Assembly: GCA_963575745.1 (NCBI GenBank)
Contig: CAUYUJ010014603.1
Coordinates: forward strand, 276,037-340,036
Length of the DNA: 64,000 nucleotides
Reading direction: 5' to 3'
From: Prorocentrum cordatum
Lineage: Eukaryota > Sar > Dinophyceae > Prorocentrales > Prorocentraceae
The translations under genes and the position numbers were made by a program. Positions 30,669-40,120 of the stretch are shown here, one piece after another; position 1 is the first letter of the stretch; every line of letters begins with the position of its first letter. The notes under the pieces are model-generated. The model was not told the DNA's origin, searched no databases, and saw nothing but the letters and a program-made list of their open reading frames with translations.

Positions 30669-30699
30669 ACCCTCCAATTATTTCTGGGGAAAACATGAT

Positions 30700-30850
30700 C
30701 CCAAACATGCGACGACCTGATTTTTTCAAGGCGGCGTCCCCAGAAGCCCAGACCCTTTCCCCGAGACCGGCGTTTCATCCCGAGTCGTTTCTTGCCGGCC
30801 CCGAGGCCCGGCGAAGACCCCTCCAGGCCGAAATTTGCCCAAAACCTCCC
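30700..30850 (+). mobile_element. family G element
   Basis: TTTCAAGGCGGCGTCCCCAG, TTTCCCCGAGACCGGCGTTT, CATCCCGAGTCGTTTCTTGC and CCCCTCCAGGCCGAAATTTG. It directly precedes family A, as at 7.2-7.5 kb. Confidence 0.65.
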
Positions 30851-30853
30851 GTT

Positions 30854-31000
30854 CCTGATCTTCCAGGAGGGCTAAGAAGTAGCACCGGACTTAAAAACCT
30901 ATCCCAGAGCTGTTCTGCGCCTTGGTCTTAGGCTGTTTCATTCCGTTTTTTAGGTTTTTAGGCCTCCACTGCTAAAACATAGCTCTCTGGAAGGTCAGGG
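30854..31000 (+). mobile_element. family A TIR element
   Basis: CCTGATCTTCCAGGAGGGC ... GCTCTCTGGAAGGTCAGGG. The flanks share TCCTGAT (30853-30859 and 31001-31007), which may be a target duplication overlapping the terminus. Confidence 0.85.
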
Positions 31001-31221
31001 TCCTGATTTTGTTAACGACGCGATTACTTCTGGGAGCAGCCTGATGCGGGCCACCGAGCTGGCGCAGCCTGGCCCCGCGCGCCCCGGCGGCCGCCCGTGC
31101 CCGGCCGCGGCCGGCAGCAGGTCCCCGAGCCCGGCCGCCCGCGGCATCGCGGGCCGGCCGCGAGCGCGTGGGCGGGCCCTCCGGCCGGCGGGCCCTGCCG
31201 CCGCGGCGAGGAGCGGCCTGG

Positions 31222-31720
31222 GTCTCCTCCTGCTCCTCCTGCTCCTCCTGCTCCTCCTCCTCCTCCTCCTCCTCCTCCTCCTGCCTGGTCCTCCTCCTTC
31301 TTCTCCTCCTCCTCCTGCTCCTCCTCCTCCTCTTCCTCCTCCTCCTGCTCCTCCTCCTGCTCCTCCTCTCCTCTCCTCCTGCTCCTCCTGCTCCTCCTCC
31401 TCCTCCTCTCCTCCTCCTGCTCCTCCTGCTCCTCCTGCTCCTCCTGCTCCTCCTGCTCCTCCTGCTCCTGCTCCTGCTCCTGCTCCTCCTCTTCCTCCTC
31501 CACCTGCTCCTGCTCCTGCTCCTGCTGCTCCTCCTCCTCATGCTCCTGCTCCTCTCTCCTCCTCCCTCCTCCTCCTCCTCCTCCTCCTCCTCCTCCTCCT
31601 CCTCCTGCTCCTCCTCCTCCTCCTCCTCCTCCTCCCTCCTCCTCCTCTCTTCCTCCTCCTCTTCCTCCTCCTCCTCCTCCTCCTCCTCCTCCTCCTCCTC
31701 CTCCTCCTTCTCCTCCTCAG
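31222..31720 (+). repeat. (TCC/TGC)n array
   Basis: About 500 bp of CTCCTG/CTCCTC triplets. Confidence 0.97.
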
Positions 31721-31824
31721 GGATGGTTTCCCTCAGAGAACAGTGCGGGGCCCCTCCACACTCATTGTTCATCCCTCCTCCTTCCCTCCTCCTTTCCTCC
31801 TCCTTGTCGTGATCCTCGTTGTCG

Positions 31825-32345
31825 TGATCGTCATCATCATCATCATCAGCAGCAGCAGCGAAAACACCAGCTGCATCAGCATCAGCATCGTCATCATCAA
31901 CATCAACAACATCATCATAATCATCACCATCGCCATCATCATCACCATCAACAGCATCATCATCATCATCGTCATCCGACATCATCGGACAGACATCATC
32001 GTCATCAGCAGCATCATCAACAGCACCAACGTCAGCTTCCTCGTCCTTTTAGGCGCTGATCGGACATGAGGAACAGAGCTTGGTAAGTTCACTTCCTCCT
32101 CTTCGTCATCTTCATCATCACCAGCAGCATCATCGTCATCAACCACATCACCATCATCATCACCAGCAGCACCATCATCAGCCTCATCATCATCACCAGC
32201 ATCACCATCAGCATCATCAGCATCGTCGTCGCCATCATCATCGTCATCATCCGCATCATGATCATCATCAGCATCATGATCATCATCGTCATCATCATCA
32301 TCAGCATCATCATCATCATCATCATTAGCATCATCATCCTGATCC
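31825..32345 (+). repeat. (CAT/ATC)n array
   Basis: About 500 bp of CATCAT/CAGCATC triplets, interrupted at 32035-32100 by unique sequence. Confidence 0.95.
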
Positions 32346-32997
32346 TGACCCTCGTCCTCCTCACGATCCACCTCATCCACCTCATCCAAGGGGGAACGGC
32401 GACCGGAGCGGTTACGAGAGAACGGCATGAGCCACGGGGGAGGGTGGGACGAGGGGATATGGTGAGGGCAGAGGAGGAATTTTGGAATTGCGCTCTGGTT
32501 CGCCAGGGAGACGGTCAGCTTAGTGCGGCACTCACCAGCTACTGGCAGAAACACGCGGTATCTGGCAGCAGGGGCGCCAAGGTGTAAATGCTCCGCCCGC
32601 CCATGCACATACCACCCCCCACCCTCATCGTCATAAAGCGCACATGGCGCAACACAGCGCTGCAGGAGAAGGGAGGAGGCAAGAGGAGGAAAACATATCA
32701 GGAGGGGAGCAGGTGAGATAGCCTACGAAGGGCTGAAAAGGCAGCTAAGTGGGCGAGTGCGAAGCAGGGGCCCGCGGGAGTGCACGATTTTCGCACGCTC
32801 GACCTGTGTCCCCTGCCTGCATCAACGCCGCATTGCGAACCGCATCCCCCCAACAAGCCTAAACCCACCCGCGGTCCCGACCATAGTAAGCTGAAATCGC
32901 TAGGCAGGGAAGCGGGGAAGGTGAGATAGGCTGACGGTCCCGATGCGCAGGGGCACAGGCAAGGGAGGAGGGAGGGAGGAGGCAAGCAAGGATCGGG

Positions 32998-33905
32998 GGG
33001 AACGAAAAGGGGGGAATCAGCTCACGTAGCTGATTTTCCCAGCGCCTCCCGGAGGCGCCCATGTATCGAAGAATGGGCCCGACGGCGGGGCCGAAACCAG
33101 CTGCATGCAGCCGATTTCGTACCCCTCCTTTCTCTATCCCCTCCTTTCGTTCGGCCCGAAAGAAGGAGGGAGGGAGGGAGGGAGGGAGATAGGGAAACGG
33201 AGGGAGGCGGCGCTGGAGGCAAGGAGGCAGACGTGTGGGGGTGGGGGCTCTAGCTGGAGACAGTTGCCAGGGAAGCCCCGAAACCGCCAAGTCCTCAGGA
33301 TCTGCAGACAGGAGCGGCGAAACCAGGCCATGGTTGTGAACTCGGGCCGAAGCCCCCATCCTTAGACGAAGAAAGAACCGCATAAACACACACACACACA
33401 CACTTTCGACGGTCCGCGCGGATTTCTCGGGTCTGCGCTGGACCCCCCTGCCGGGCGCGCGGAGCGCGCCAAGGGGCGACATGCCGGAGGCGCCGCCGGG
33501 GGGGGGGGGAGGGGCCGAGCGCGGATCCCAGAAACCCGCGCGGAGCGCCAAAAGTGTATGTTTAGGGCGTCTATTCTTCCTCGGATCCCGAAGCCAACGG
33601 GAGGGAGAGACCTCCTCCTCCTCCCCTCCTCCTCCCCTCCTCCTCCCCCTCCTCCTCCTCCCCTCGCGCGGAGCGCCAAAAGTGTATGTTTAGGGCGTCT
33701 GTTCTTCCTCGAATCCCGAAGCCAACGGGAGGGAGAGACCCGGAGGCCGCCAGGCCAGCAGGGAGCACGGCGGCGCACGGCGGCGAGGGCGCGCGCAGGG
33801 ACGGGGCCGCGGGCGGGCGCGCGCGGCGCGGGGCGCTCCGCGCGCGGCGCTGGCGGCGCGCTGGGGGGCTCGCTCCGCATCGGGCTGGCCACGGCTGGCG
33901 GAGCT
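32998..33905 (-). CDS. unrecognised protein, exons around a family T element
   Basis: The downstream exon (33357 to about 32998) reads GASARVHNHGLVSPLLSADP, EDLAVSGLPWQLS and, further on, NRLHAAGFGPAVGPILRYMG then ASGRRWENQLREL. The upstream side (33905-33720) is Ala/Pro/Arg-rich ending ASGSLPPVGFG. Removing family T at 33362-33584 with one GGAT joins GFG to MGASARV in frame. The junction region was later duplicated (33533-33613 copied at 33665-33745 with TCC between), so two copies of the last upstream codons exist. No family recognised; ends unresolved. Confidence 0.4.
33362..33584. mobile_element. family T element
   Basis: TTAGACGAAGAAAGAACCGC, ATAAACACACACACACACAC ... AAAGTGTATGTTTAGGGCGT, CTATTCTTCCTCGG. 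Direct repeat ATCC at 33358-33361 and 33585-33588. An (AC)n tract has expanded in the left arm. Confidence 0.75.
33533..33745 (+). repeat. ~80-bp duplication of element end plus flank
   Basis: GCGGAGCGCCAAAAGTGTAT, GTTTAGGGCGTCT and TCCCGAAGCCAACGGGAGGG occur at 33540-33613 and again at 33668-33745, separated by a TCC-rich spacer. Confidence 0.9.
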
Positions 33906-34153
33906 GCGCTCCTCCTCCTCCTCCTGCTCCTCCTCCTCCTCCTCCTCCTCCTCCTCCTCCTGCTCCTCCTCCTCCTGCCTCCTCCTCCTCCTCCTCCTCC
34001 TCCTCCTCCTCCTCCTCCTCCTCCTCCTCCTCGTCCTCGTCCTCCTCGTCGTCCTCCTTCTCCTCCTCTCCTCCTTCTCCTCCTCCTCCTCGTCCTCGTG
34101 CTCGTCGTCCTCCTCCTCTCCTCCTCCTCCTCCTCCTCCTCCTCCTCCTCCTC

Positions 34154-34187
<34 letters not shown>

Positions 34188-34570
34188 TCCTCCTCCTTCT
34201 CCTCCTCCTCCTCCTCCTCTTCCTCTTCCTCGTCCTCGTCCTCGTTCTCGTCCTCGTCCTCGTCTCGTCCTCCTCCTCCTCCTCCTTCCTCCTCCTCCCC
34301 CTCCTCCTTCTCCTCCTCTTCCTCGCCCTCGTCTTGCTCCCGTCCCGTCCTCCTCGTTCCTCCTCTCCTCCTCGTCCTCCTCCTCCTCCTCCTCCTCCCC
34401 TCCTCCTCCTCCTCCTCCTCCTCCTCTCCCTCCTCCCTCCCTCCCTCCCTCTCCTCCCTCCCTCCTCCTCCTCCTCCTCCTCCTCCTCCTCCTCCTCCTC
34501 CTCCTCCTCTTCCTCCTCCTCCCCCTCCTCCTCCTCCTCGTCCTCCTCCTTCTCCTCCTCCTCCTCCTCC
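33905..34570 (+). repeat. (TCC/CTC)n array, ~660 bp
   Basis: The longest TCC array in the window, with CTCGTC and CTTCCT interruptions. Minus-strand poly-Glu frames across it are discounted. Confidence 0.97.
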
Positions 34571-34573
34571 TGC

Positions 34574-34712
34574 ACTCGGCACCCCTCCCTGGCGCGCGGA
34601 GCGTCCCGGGGGCGGCGCCGGAGGCGCCGCTAAGGGAGCCCCGGCGCCGATCCGAGAACTCAGCGCGGAGCTCCAACAGCTCATGCGTATGCCGCTGCTT
34701 CTTCTTCGAAGC
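34574..34712. mobile_element. family T element, right half
   Basis: CCCTCCCTGGCGCGCGGAGC, GGGCGGCGCCGGAGGCGCCG and GCGCCGATCCGAGAACTCAG ... CTCATGCGTATGCCGCTGC, TTCTTCTTCG. The left arm has been replaced by the TCC array. Confidence 0.7.
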
Positions 34713-34907
34713 TCCCCAAGAGTCCGGCCTCCGCGAGGGGCCCGAGCGGAGGAGGGCGAGTTGAGACACCAGCAGCTCAAAATCGGTCCCTGGACCCCTC
34801 CGAGGGTCTAATCGGTCCCGGTTTACCGAGCCATGTCCAGCCGTGGCGAAGAGGAGGCCCTCCGGGGGTCGACTGCCGTGGTCTCTGCTGGCCACCCTCC
34901 GAGATGG

Positions 34908-36207
34908 TCAGGCCTCTGCCGGGGCCCGGAGCGGGAACCTCCTCCGCCACAGCCCCGGCAGCCGCGCCCGCAGCTCACCGGGGGCGCCCAGCACCACGTC
35001 CACCGCCGGGTCGGCCGCCTCGGCCGCGTCCCCCAGCAGCGCGGCCTCGCCGCCCGCGTCCGCGCCCTCGCAGACGAGGACCGTGCGGAGGCCCAGCGCC
35101 CTGCAGGCGCGGACGTTCTGCTGGGAGCAGGGCCGCGCCGAGACAGCGGCGGGCGCGGAGGCTCCTCGCCGCCACGGCCGCACCGGCCTCGAAACACGCA
35201 TCAGGATGGACCCAGGGACCCTGACCTTCCAGGAGGGCTAAAAAATAGCACGCGACTGAAAAACCTATCCCTGAGCTATTCTGTGTCTTGGTTTTCGGCT
35301 GTTTCGTTTCGTTTTTTAGGTTTTTAGGCCTCCCGTGCTAAAAAATGGCCCTCTGGAAGGTCAGGGGAAGTGCCCCGGGGGCCGATTGTGGGCGGGCCAG
35401 GCGGGGAGCCGCAGTTGTCTGAGGTCGGGCGTGTCCCCCTACAGGCGGAGGTTGGAGGAAAAGTAGAGCAGAGTCTAACAAAGACTCAAAAACAGCCAAC
35501 AGTAGTCAACAAAAAACCGTGCCCAGACGATGTTGTGGCGATTTTTGACTATTTCTCCTGCAGAGGGACATGCCCGACATGACAGCTGTCTCAACTGGCC
35601 CTCCTCCGATCTTCATGGAGTCCTCGAACATCACCGCGCGCCCAGGGTCCTCGCACCCCACCGCGCTGAGCACGGCGCGGAAGGCCTCCGGCTCGGGCTT
35701 GCACGCGGGGAGGACGTCCTCGACGGCGAAGACGCGGTCGTCGGGGAAGTGCTCCCGAACGCCCAGGAAGTCGAGGCACCTCAGCGCGTAGCTGCGCGGG
35801 GAGTTCGTGAAGGCCACGAGCGTCAGGCCCGCGTCGGCGCCCAGGGAGCGCAGCGTCTCGGACAGCTCCGGGTCCGGCCTCACGAACCTCTGGAAGTCGC
35901 AGTGGTCTGCCCAGAACTCGCCCAGCTCCTCCTTGACGAACGGCCTCGGCAGCCTGCCCTCCAGGTCCGCGATGCCGAGGCCCTTCAGCGTCGAGTGGAA
36001 GCGCCGGAAGTACTCGTTGCGCAGGGCCAGGGCACTCTCGCTGGACTCGAAGCCCAGCCTCTCCACCATGAACCTGCATACGACCTCCCCGTTCCGGTGG
36101 TCAGAAAATCCGGAGCTCACGGGGTAGAGCGTGTCGTCAATGTCGAAGATGAGCACATCAACCTCGACCTCTGACGGGTGCGCCCCGACTGTCACGCCGT
36201 CGTCCAT
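34908..36207 (-). CDS. HAD-superfamily hydrolase, pyrimidine 5'-nucleotidase-like, two exons
   Basis: Exons 36207-35611 (199 codons) and 35117-34908 (69 codons plus stop) give 268 residues, normal for the family. All four HAD motifs are visible: motif I DIDDTLYP near residue 23 (nucleophile Asp and acid/base Asp); motif II TNSP; motif III Lys in ACKPEPEAF; motif IV VMFEDSMK at the end of exon 1. Exon 2 continues NVRACRALGLRTVLVCEG and AVDVVLGAPGELRARLPG. The fold and motifs match SDT1/PHM8-type nucleotidases, Mg2+-dependent phosphatases of nucleoside monophosphates; the exact substrate is inferred. The ATG at 36207 (GCCATGG) is used. A relict spliced leader lies 41 nt upstream. The intron (35118-35610) has no GT-AG boundary and carries nested family A and B elements. 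Confidence 0.88.
35219..35367 (+). mobile_element. family A TIR element in the HAD intron
   Basis: CCCTGACCTTCCAGGAGGGC, TAAAAAATAGCACGCGACTG ... CCCGTGCTAAAAAATGGCCC, TCTGGAAGGTCAGGG. TIR about 33 bp with two mismatches, nearly identical to 51417-51564. Confidence 0.92.
35420..35582. mobile_element. family B TIR element in the HAD intron
   Basis: TGAGGTCGGGCGTGTCCCCC TACAGG ... CCTGCAGAGGGACATGCCCG ACATGA. The flanks CAGTTGTC (35412-35419) and CAGCTGTC (35583-35590) form an 8-bp target duplication with one mismatch. Confidence 0.88.
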
Positions 36208-36247
36208 GGCGTCGACTGGGCCAGAGTAGGGCGCCGCGCGCGGCACG

Positions 36248-36267
36248 CTGAGCCAAAGTGGCCTCGG
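36248..36267 (-). promoter_or_regulatory. relict spliced-leader sequence upstream of the HAD gene
   Basis: The minus strand reads CCGAGGCCACTTTGGCTCAG. It matches the dinoflagellate spliced leader (CCGTAGCCATTTTGGCTCAAG) at 16 of 20 positions, including 13 of 14 in the GCCATTTTGGCTCA core. It lies 41 nt upstream of the ATG. Genomic relict leaders are known in dinoflagellates and mark genes re-inserted from trans-spliced mRNA. Confidence 0.6.
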
Positions 36268-36485
36268 GAAGGGGAGGAAGAGCAGGACGAGGATGAGGAT
36301 AAGAGCTGTGCCTGAGCAGTCTTGCGTCAAGGGTGCTGCTTACAATATTTTACGCTCGGTTGAACATGACACACGGTGCCCTCATTACATACAACGTTCC
36401 ACTCCTCACTCGCACGCTGTCCTACCTCAAGCGTATGTGGCCTGCGTTTTAACCGGTCCTGGGCATATCTTGTGCACGTCGCTCG

Positions 36486-36620
36486 AAGGGCCCAGGGACG
36501 CACAAATAAATAAACACAAATCCTGTGATCCCCCATATTTGTAATATGTTATGGATTTTCGCCTCCCCCTCCATTTCCCATTGTCCTAAATTTTCATCGG
36601 GATCGACGTTTACGTGTGCC
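36486..36620 (+). mobile_element. family F element
   Basis: GAAGGGCCCAGGGACGCACA, AATAAATAAACACAAATCC, TTTTCGCCTCCCCCTCC and ATCGACGTTTACGTGTG, diverged but collinear with the 42.6 kb copy. Confidence 0.6.
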
Positions 36621-36639
36621 TGTACCTATGTTCCACCCC

Positions 36640-37250
36640 TGATCTCCGGAATCTGGAGACATTCTGCTGCTGGGATATGCAAGCATGTGACGCGCCGTGA
36701 AAAGAAGCCAACAGAATGCAGGGGTACTTGGCTGCACGAAGCCTTGCCCAAATAATCGACGCACCCACTCCCGGCATACTCCCACTGGACCTCCGTGAGA
36801 AAATGCCCCCAAAATAAAACTGCACCTTGTTGCGGGGACCAGGGGCGGCAATCATAATTCGATTTGGCGCGTCGGTCGGTCTGGGTGAACGGACACCGCC
36901 TCACGACCTACGATGGAAGGCGACGGTCGTGCCGACGACGTTGCGCGCCAAGCGTGGAATCGATCGCCATGTTTCACGGCGAAGCCTGGCAGCTGCCGCA
37001 AGAGAAATCATAACATGAACAAGCGTCTCACCCTCGGACGGGGAATCTGGCACGAAGAAGAACTCGAAAACGCGGAGGATCGGATCGCGAAGTTGCTGCT
37101 GGGCCACAGGCGGGGGAGGGAAGCGGGCTGCGCGAGGTAGAGGCCCCAAGGCACGGCTGGATTCGCTGAGCAGGGGGATGCGGGATGTCGGCGGGGAGCG
37201 GCCCAGGGGACGGGGCCTCGGCGATGGGCAGCGCGGGCAGCCGACGCTTC
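36640..37250. other. no gene recognised
   Basis: Mixed-composition DNA with short frames on both strands. It contains the palindrome-like CCTACGATGG and no element family I can match. A minus frame at 37028-37279 is Cys/Pro-rich but unconvincing. Confidence 0.3.
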
Positions 37251-37254
37251 GCGA

Positions 37255-37530
37255 AAAAGGGACACGCACAGAACGACACTTAGCGGCCGGGACGTGGCAC
37301 ACGTTGGGGGCGCGAGCGGCGGCACCCGACATGCACCCTGGCCCGCTGGCTAGGTGTAGTTATATAAATGCTCCGTTTTGTGAGGATGTCTCGGGCGAAA
37401 CCAGCACGTACAGAACTACACCTAGTGCTGGCTAAGTGTAGTTCTGAACGTGCTGGATGTCTCGCGCGGGGCGAGCACGTACAGACCGGCACCTGGCGAA
37501 AGGGACGGGGTACAGGTCGGGTGCGTCGTC
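37255..37530. repeat. local repeats of a GAGCACGTACAGAAC unit with 25-bp-arm hairpin
   Basis: GATGTCTCG, then CCAGCACGTACAGAACTACA CCTAG, faces CTAAGTGTAGTTCTGAACGT GCTGG (37399-37453). A further direct copy (GATGTCTCGCGCGGGGCGAG, CACGTACAGAC) follows, and degenerate copies occur at 37258 and 37340. Purpose unknown. Confidence 0.75.
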
Positions 37531-38079
37531 GCGCCCCGCCCGGAAAGTCAGGAAGGCAGAGCCCGCCGAACCCCCTGCCGGCCTCCGGGCGGAGGTGCCT
37601 GAACGTCCCAGGGCTATCCGAAGGAATTCCATTTGCGGCCTCCGCCCACATCGCTCCCCCTATCATAGCATCTCGCCTGGTCACTATGTTCCCTATTCCC
37701 GCCCGCTGTTTTGCCCTCCGCCTCCCCGGTTCTTCCTCTACCTGCCGGCTACCATTTCCCTGAACGTTTCCCAATTGCCCCTGGCCCCTGCGTGGCGGCA
37801 AACGCCCGCGCCCCCCCCAGCTGAAAGACTCACCTTGCGCTCATCCTCCAACCCACTCGTGAGGCGCAAGTCTTGGTTCCACACTGACACTGGCAAGCGA
37901 CGTCGAGGCACCGGCACATCCGACAGGCGCGATCGGGCCCCTCGAATGGCGGGCGAACCAATTCGTAAGACGATGTCGCAAAAGTAAGTTTGGAATTTGG
38001 GGATCCGCGGAAGAAGCTAATCCACTCGCCCACAATGTAGTTCTTTCTGTGCCTGTCCGACCATACTATTGTTTGTTAT

Positions 38080-38118
38080 TTTTGAATATTCCCCCTGTAG
38101 AGGGACACGCCCGACTTA
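38080..38118. mobile_element. family B element, right-end fragment
   Basis: TTTTTGAATATTCCCCCTGT, AGAGGGACACGCCCGACTTA. The left TIR is not found within 200 bp, so this is a truncated copy. Confidence 0.7.
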
Positions 38119-38388
38119 AAACTATTCTTACAGTCCTCCGTCTTCCACTGCTGGGAGGGTTTTGCCCCTCCGCGACCCTCTTCCGTGGGCCCAGACGGGA
38201 AAATGCTGCGAGGGGTTCGAGGGTTCATGTGCGTCCGAGAAGGCCCCAGATAATTCAAGATGGCCCTGGAAGATGGCGCGAGACCACCGAGGTTGGACCA
38301 GCATGGCGTCCATCATGGACCAGCATGGCGCCCCTCAAAGAGCGCGTGGGATACCTCCAGGACTGCTCCGAGGAACTTCGAAGCCTCC

Positions 38389-38592
38389 CAACCTCGGCGG
38401 CGAGCCCAGGGGGGAAGCGAGAAGGGGCGGGCCTTCTCAGAAGGCTCGGAAACCCCCAAACTCCTGAGACAGGTTACAGGCCGTCCGAAGGCACGGAAAG
38501 CCTCTCAAAGGCGGGAGGCCTTCTGAGAAGCCCCGCCGCCTTCTGAGAAGCCCTGCTCCTTCTCACTTCCCCCCTCGTTCGCTGCCGACCAC
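38389..38592. mobile_element. family M TIR element
   Basis: AGGGGGGAAGCGAGAAGG at the left faces CCTTCTCACTTCCCCCCT at the right, with GGCCTTCTCAGAAGGC and GCCTTCTGAGAAGCC palindromic modules inside. The second copy is at 47353-47558. Confidence 0.75.
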
Positions 38593-39079
38593 CCCCGGGG
38601 AAGCCAAACGTCCACCCGACGCTGCCAGCGCCCCCGGGGGGGACGACGGCCCTCCACCTCCGGCTCTCCGAGGCTCTCCCCTCCTCGCCCCTGCCAGCGT
38701 GGCCAGCTGGGGACCTCCTCCTCCTCGGGCCCTCCACCCGAAGGGACACCAAACGGTGCCCCCTGGGGGTCTGGAGGGGTGGCCCTGGATGGCTTGTAGC
38801 GCGGTGCGGGATCCGACCTCCAGCATGCCCTAGAATGGGTCCCACGGGCCCGTGCCGGATCCGTCTTGCGGGCCTCCTGGGCAGTCCTGGAAGCTCTCGG
38901 GACCAGCCCAAGAGGTAATCTCGTTCAAAATGTAGGACTCCGATCTGATGTTATCGCCCAAGACGGGCCGACAGGACGCCAACGAAAACGGCCCTTGGAG
39001 GCGCCCGGAGGGGACCAGAAGAGCGCGCCACCGCCAGACGGCTGGAAGCCTCCCCTCTTTGACCGAATACACCACTAAG

Positions 39080-39305
39080 AACCCAAGGCGACCCCCAGAG
39101 GCCCCCCGAGAGGCTCCCCCCTAGAGGCACCCGAGGCACCCCAAAGGGCTCCCCGAGAGATTCCGAGCGGCATCCGAAAGGCTTCAGGCCCACGACCCCA
39201 AGGTGCACGGTTTCCCCAGGGGCCGTAGGCGACCCGGAGGAGGAGCGGAGGAGGAGGAGGAGGAGGAGGAGGAGGAGGAGGAGGAGGAGGAGGAGGAGGA
39301 GAGAG
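39080..39305 (+). repeat. GGCCCCCCGAGAGG satellite and (GGA)n
   Basis: Degenerate AGGCACCCCAAAGGG / CCCCGAGAGGC units to about 39200, then GGA triplets 39238-39305. Confidence 0.8.
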
Positions 39306-39732
39306 GAGGACGGGTCGCCTAAGCGCTTCGGAGAAACCCTCCACCCCTGGCCCCGTCGCTTGCCGAAGGAGTGCTTGCAGAGCCAAATGGCATGCCTCTT
39401 CCTGGCCCTTCCGGCGGGTTCGAGGAGAACCGCGCGTCGCACGGGCGCGTGGCTCGGAAACGAAGCGAGGGGCTCCGCGCACAACCCCCCGCCGCCCCCC
39501 CCCCCAAAAAACAAAAATACCCAGGGCTCCCCTCCGAAACCCCCACTCATCCCCCCCCCCCCCGAAAAAAAAACACCGCCCCGCAATGACCCTCCCGCCC
39601 CAGAGGAAGAGGGCGGGGGGGCTATGACACCCGCCCACCCTGGGGTAGAGGGTGGGAGGTGTGGTTTACGAACCCCTGCCCCGTAGGCGCTGGCAATCGA
39701 CAACGATGACGCCCACCCACTAGTGCTGGCAC

Positions 39733-39810
<78 letters not shown>
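39733..39810 (+). repeat. (ACG)n perfect array
   Basis: About 26 ACG triplets, almost the same length as the array at 9622-9699. Confidence 0.97.
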
Positions 39811-39811
<1 letters not shown>

Positions 39812-39842
39812 ACGACGGATATGACGACAACGAACATCCCCC

Positions 39843-40045
39843 CTTGGTAATACGCACAACCGCACGCGGACAAGGGTCCGCGCAGATTTCTGAGGTGGGG
39901 ACCCCCCCCATCGCCCAGGTGGCCCGCGGAGCGCGCCAGGTGCGGCGCTGGAGGTGCCGCCAAAGCGTGCCCAGCGCCGAACCGAGAAGCCGCGCGGACC
40001 TCCGAACCGTTTACAGTTGTCGAGGCGTATGTCGACATTGATGCT
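39843..40045. mobile_element. family T element, diverged
   Basis: ATACGCACAACCGCACGCGG, AGGGTCCGCGCAGATTTCTG ... GCGCGGACCTCCGAACCGTT, TACAGTTGTCGAGGCGTAT. The core hairpin GGCCCGCGGAGCGCGCC is preserved. Confidence 0.7.
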
Positions 40046-40120
40046 CCTGCTTAACTGTGGGTCTACCGGTGCTCACGCCCTTCCTCCTCCGTCGAGGGTC
40101 GGAGCGGCATGAAACAGTGA

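Larger units (their letters stand above)
35118..35610 (-). other. non-canonical intron of the HAD gene
   Basis: Protein homology places the break between Lys (AAG) and Asn (AAC). The interval begins ATCGGAGGAGGGCC and ends GGCCCTGCTCCCAGCAG, so its ends are imperfect inverted repeats (GGAGGAGGGCC / GGCCCTGCTCCC). Allowing for the shared AG, the boundary pairs are AT-AG, GA-CA or AG-GC, never GT-AG. A family B element (35420-35582) and a family A element (35219-35367) are nested inside. Without them it would be about 185 bp. Confidence 0.7.

Noticed and set aside
33558-34811. Very long Ser/Pro and Glu/Arg-rich frames at 33.6-34.8 kb
   Set aside because: They span a TCC array and half of a family T element. 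No domain or consistent start exists.
35506-36330. N-terminal extension of the HAD protein with a hydrophobic stretch
   Set aside because: The extension has no ATG (it would begin at TTG) and contains the relict leader. The ATG at 36207 in good context is preferred.
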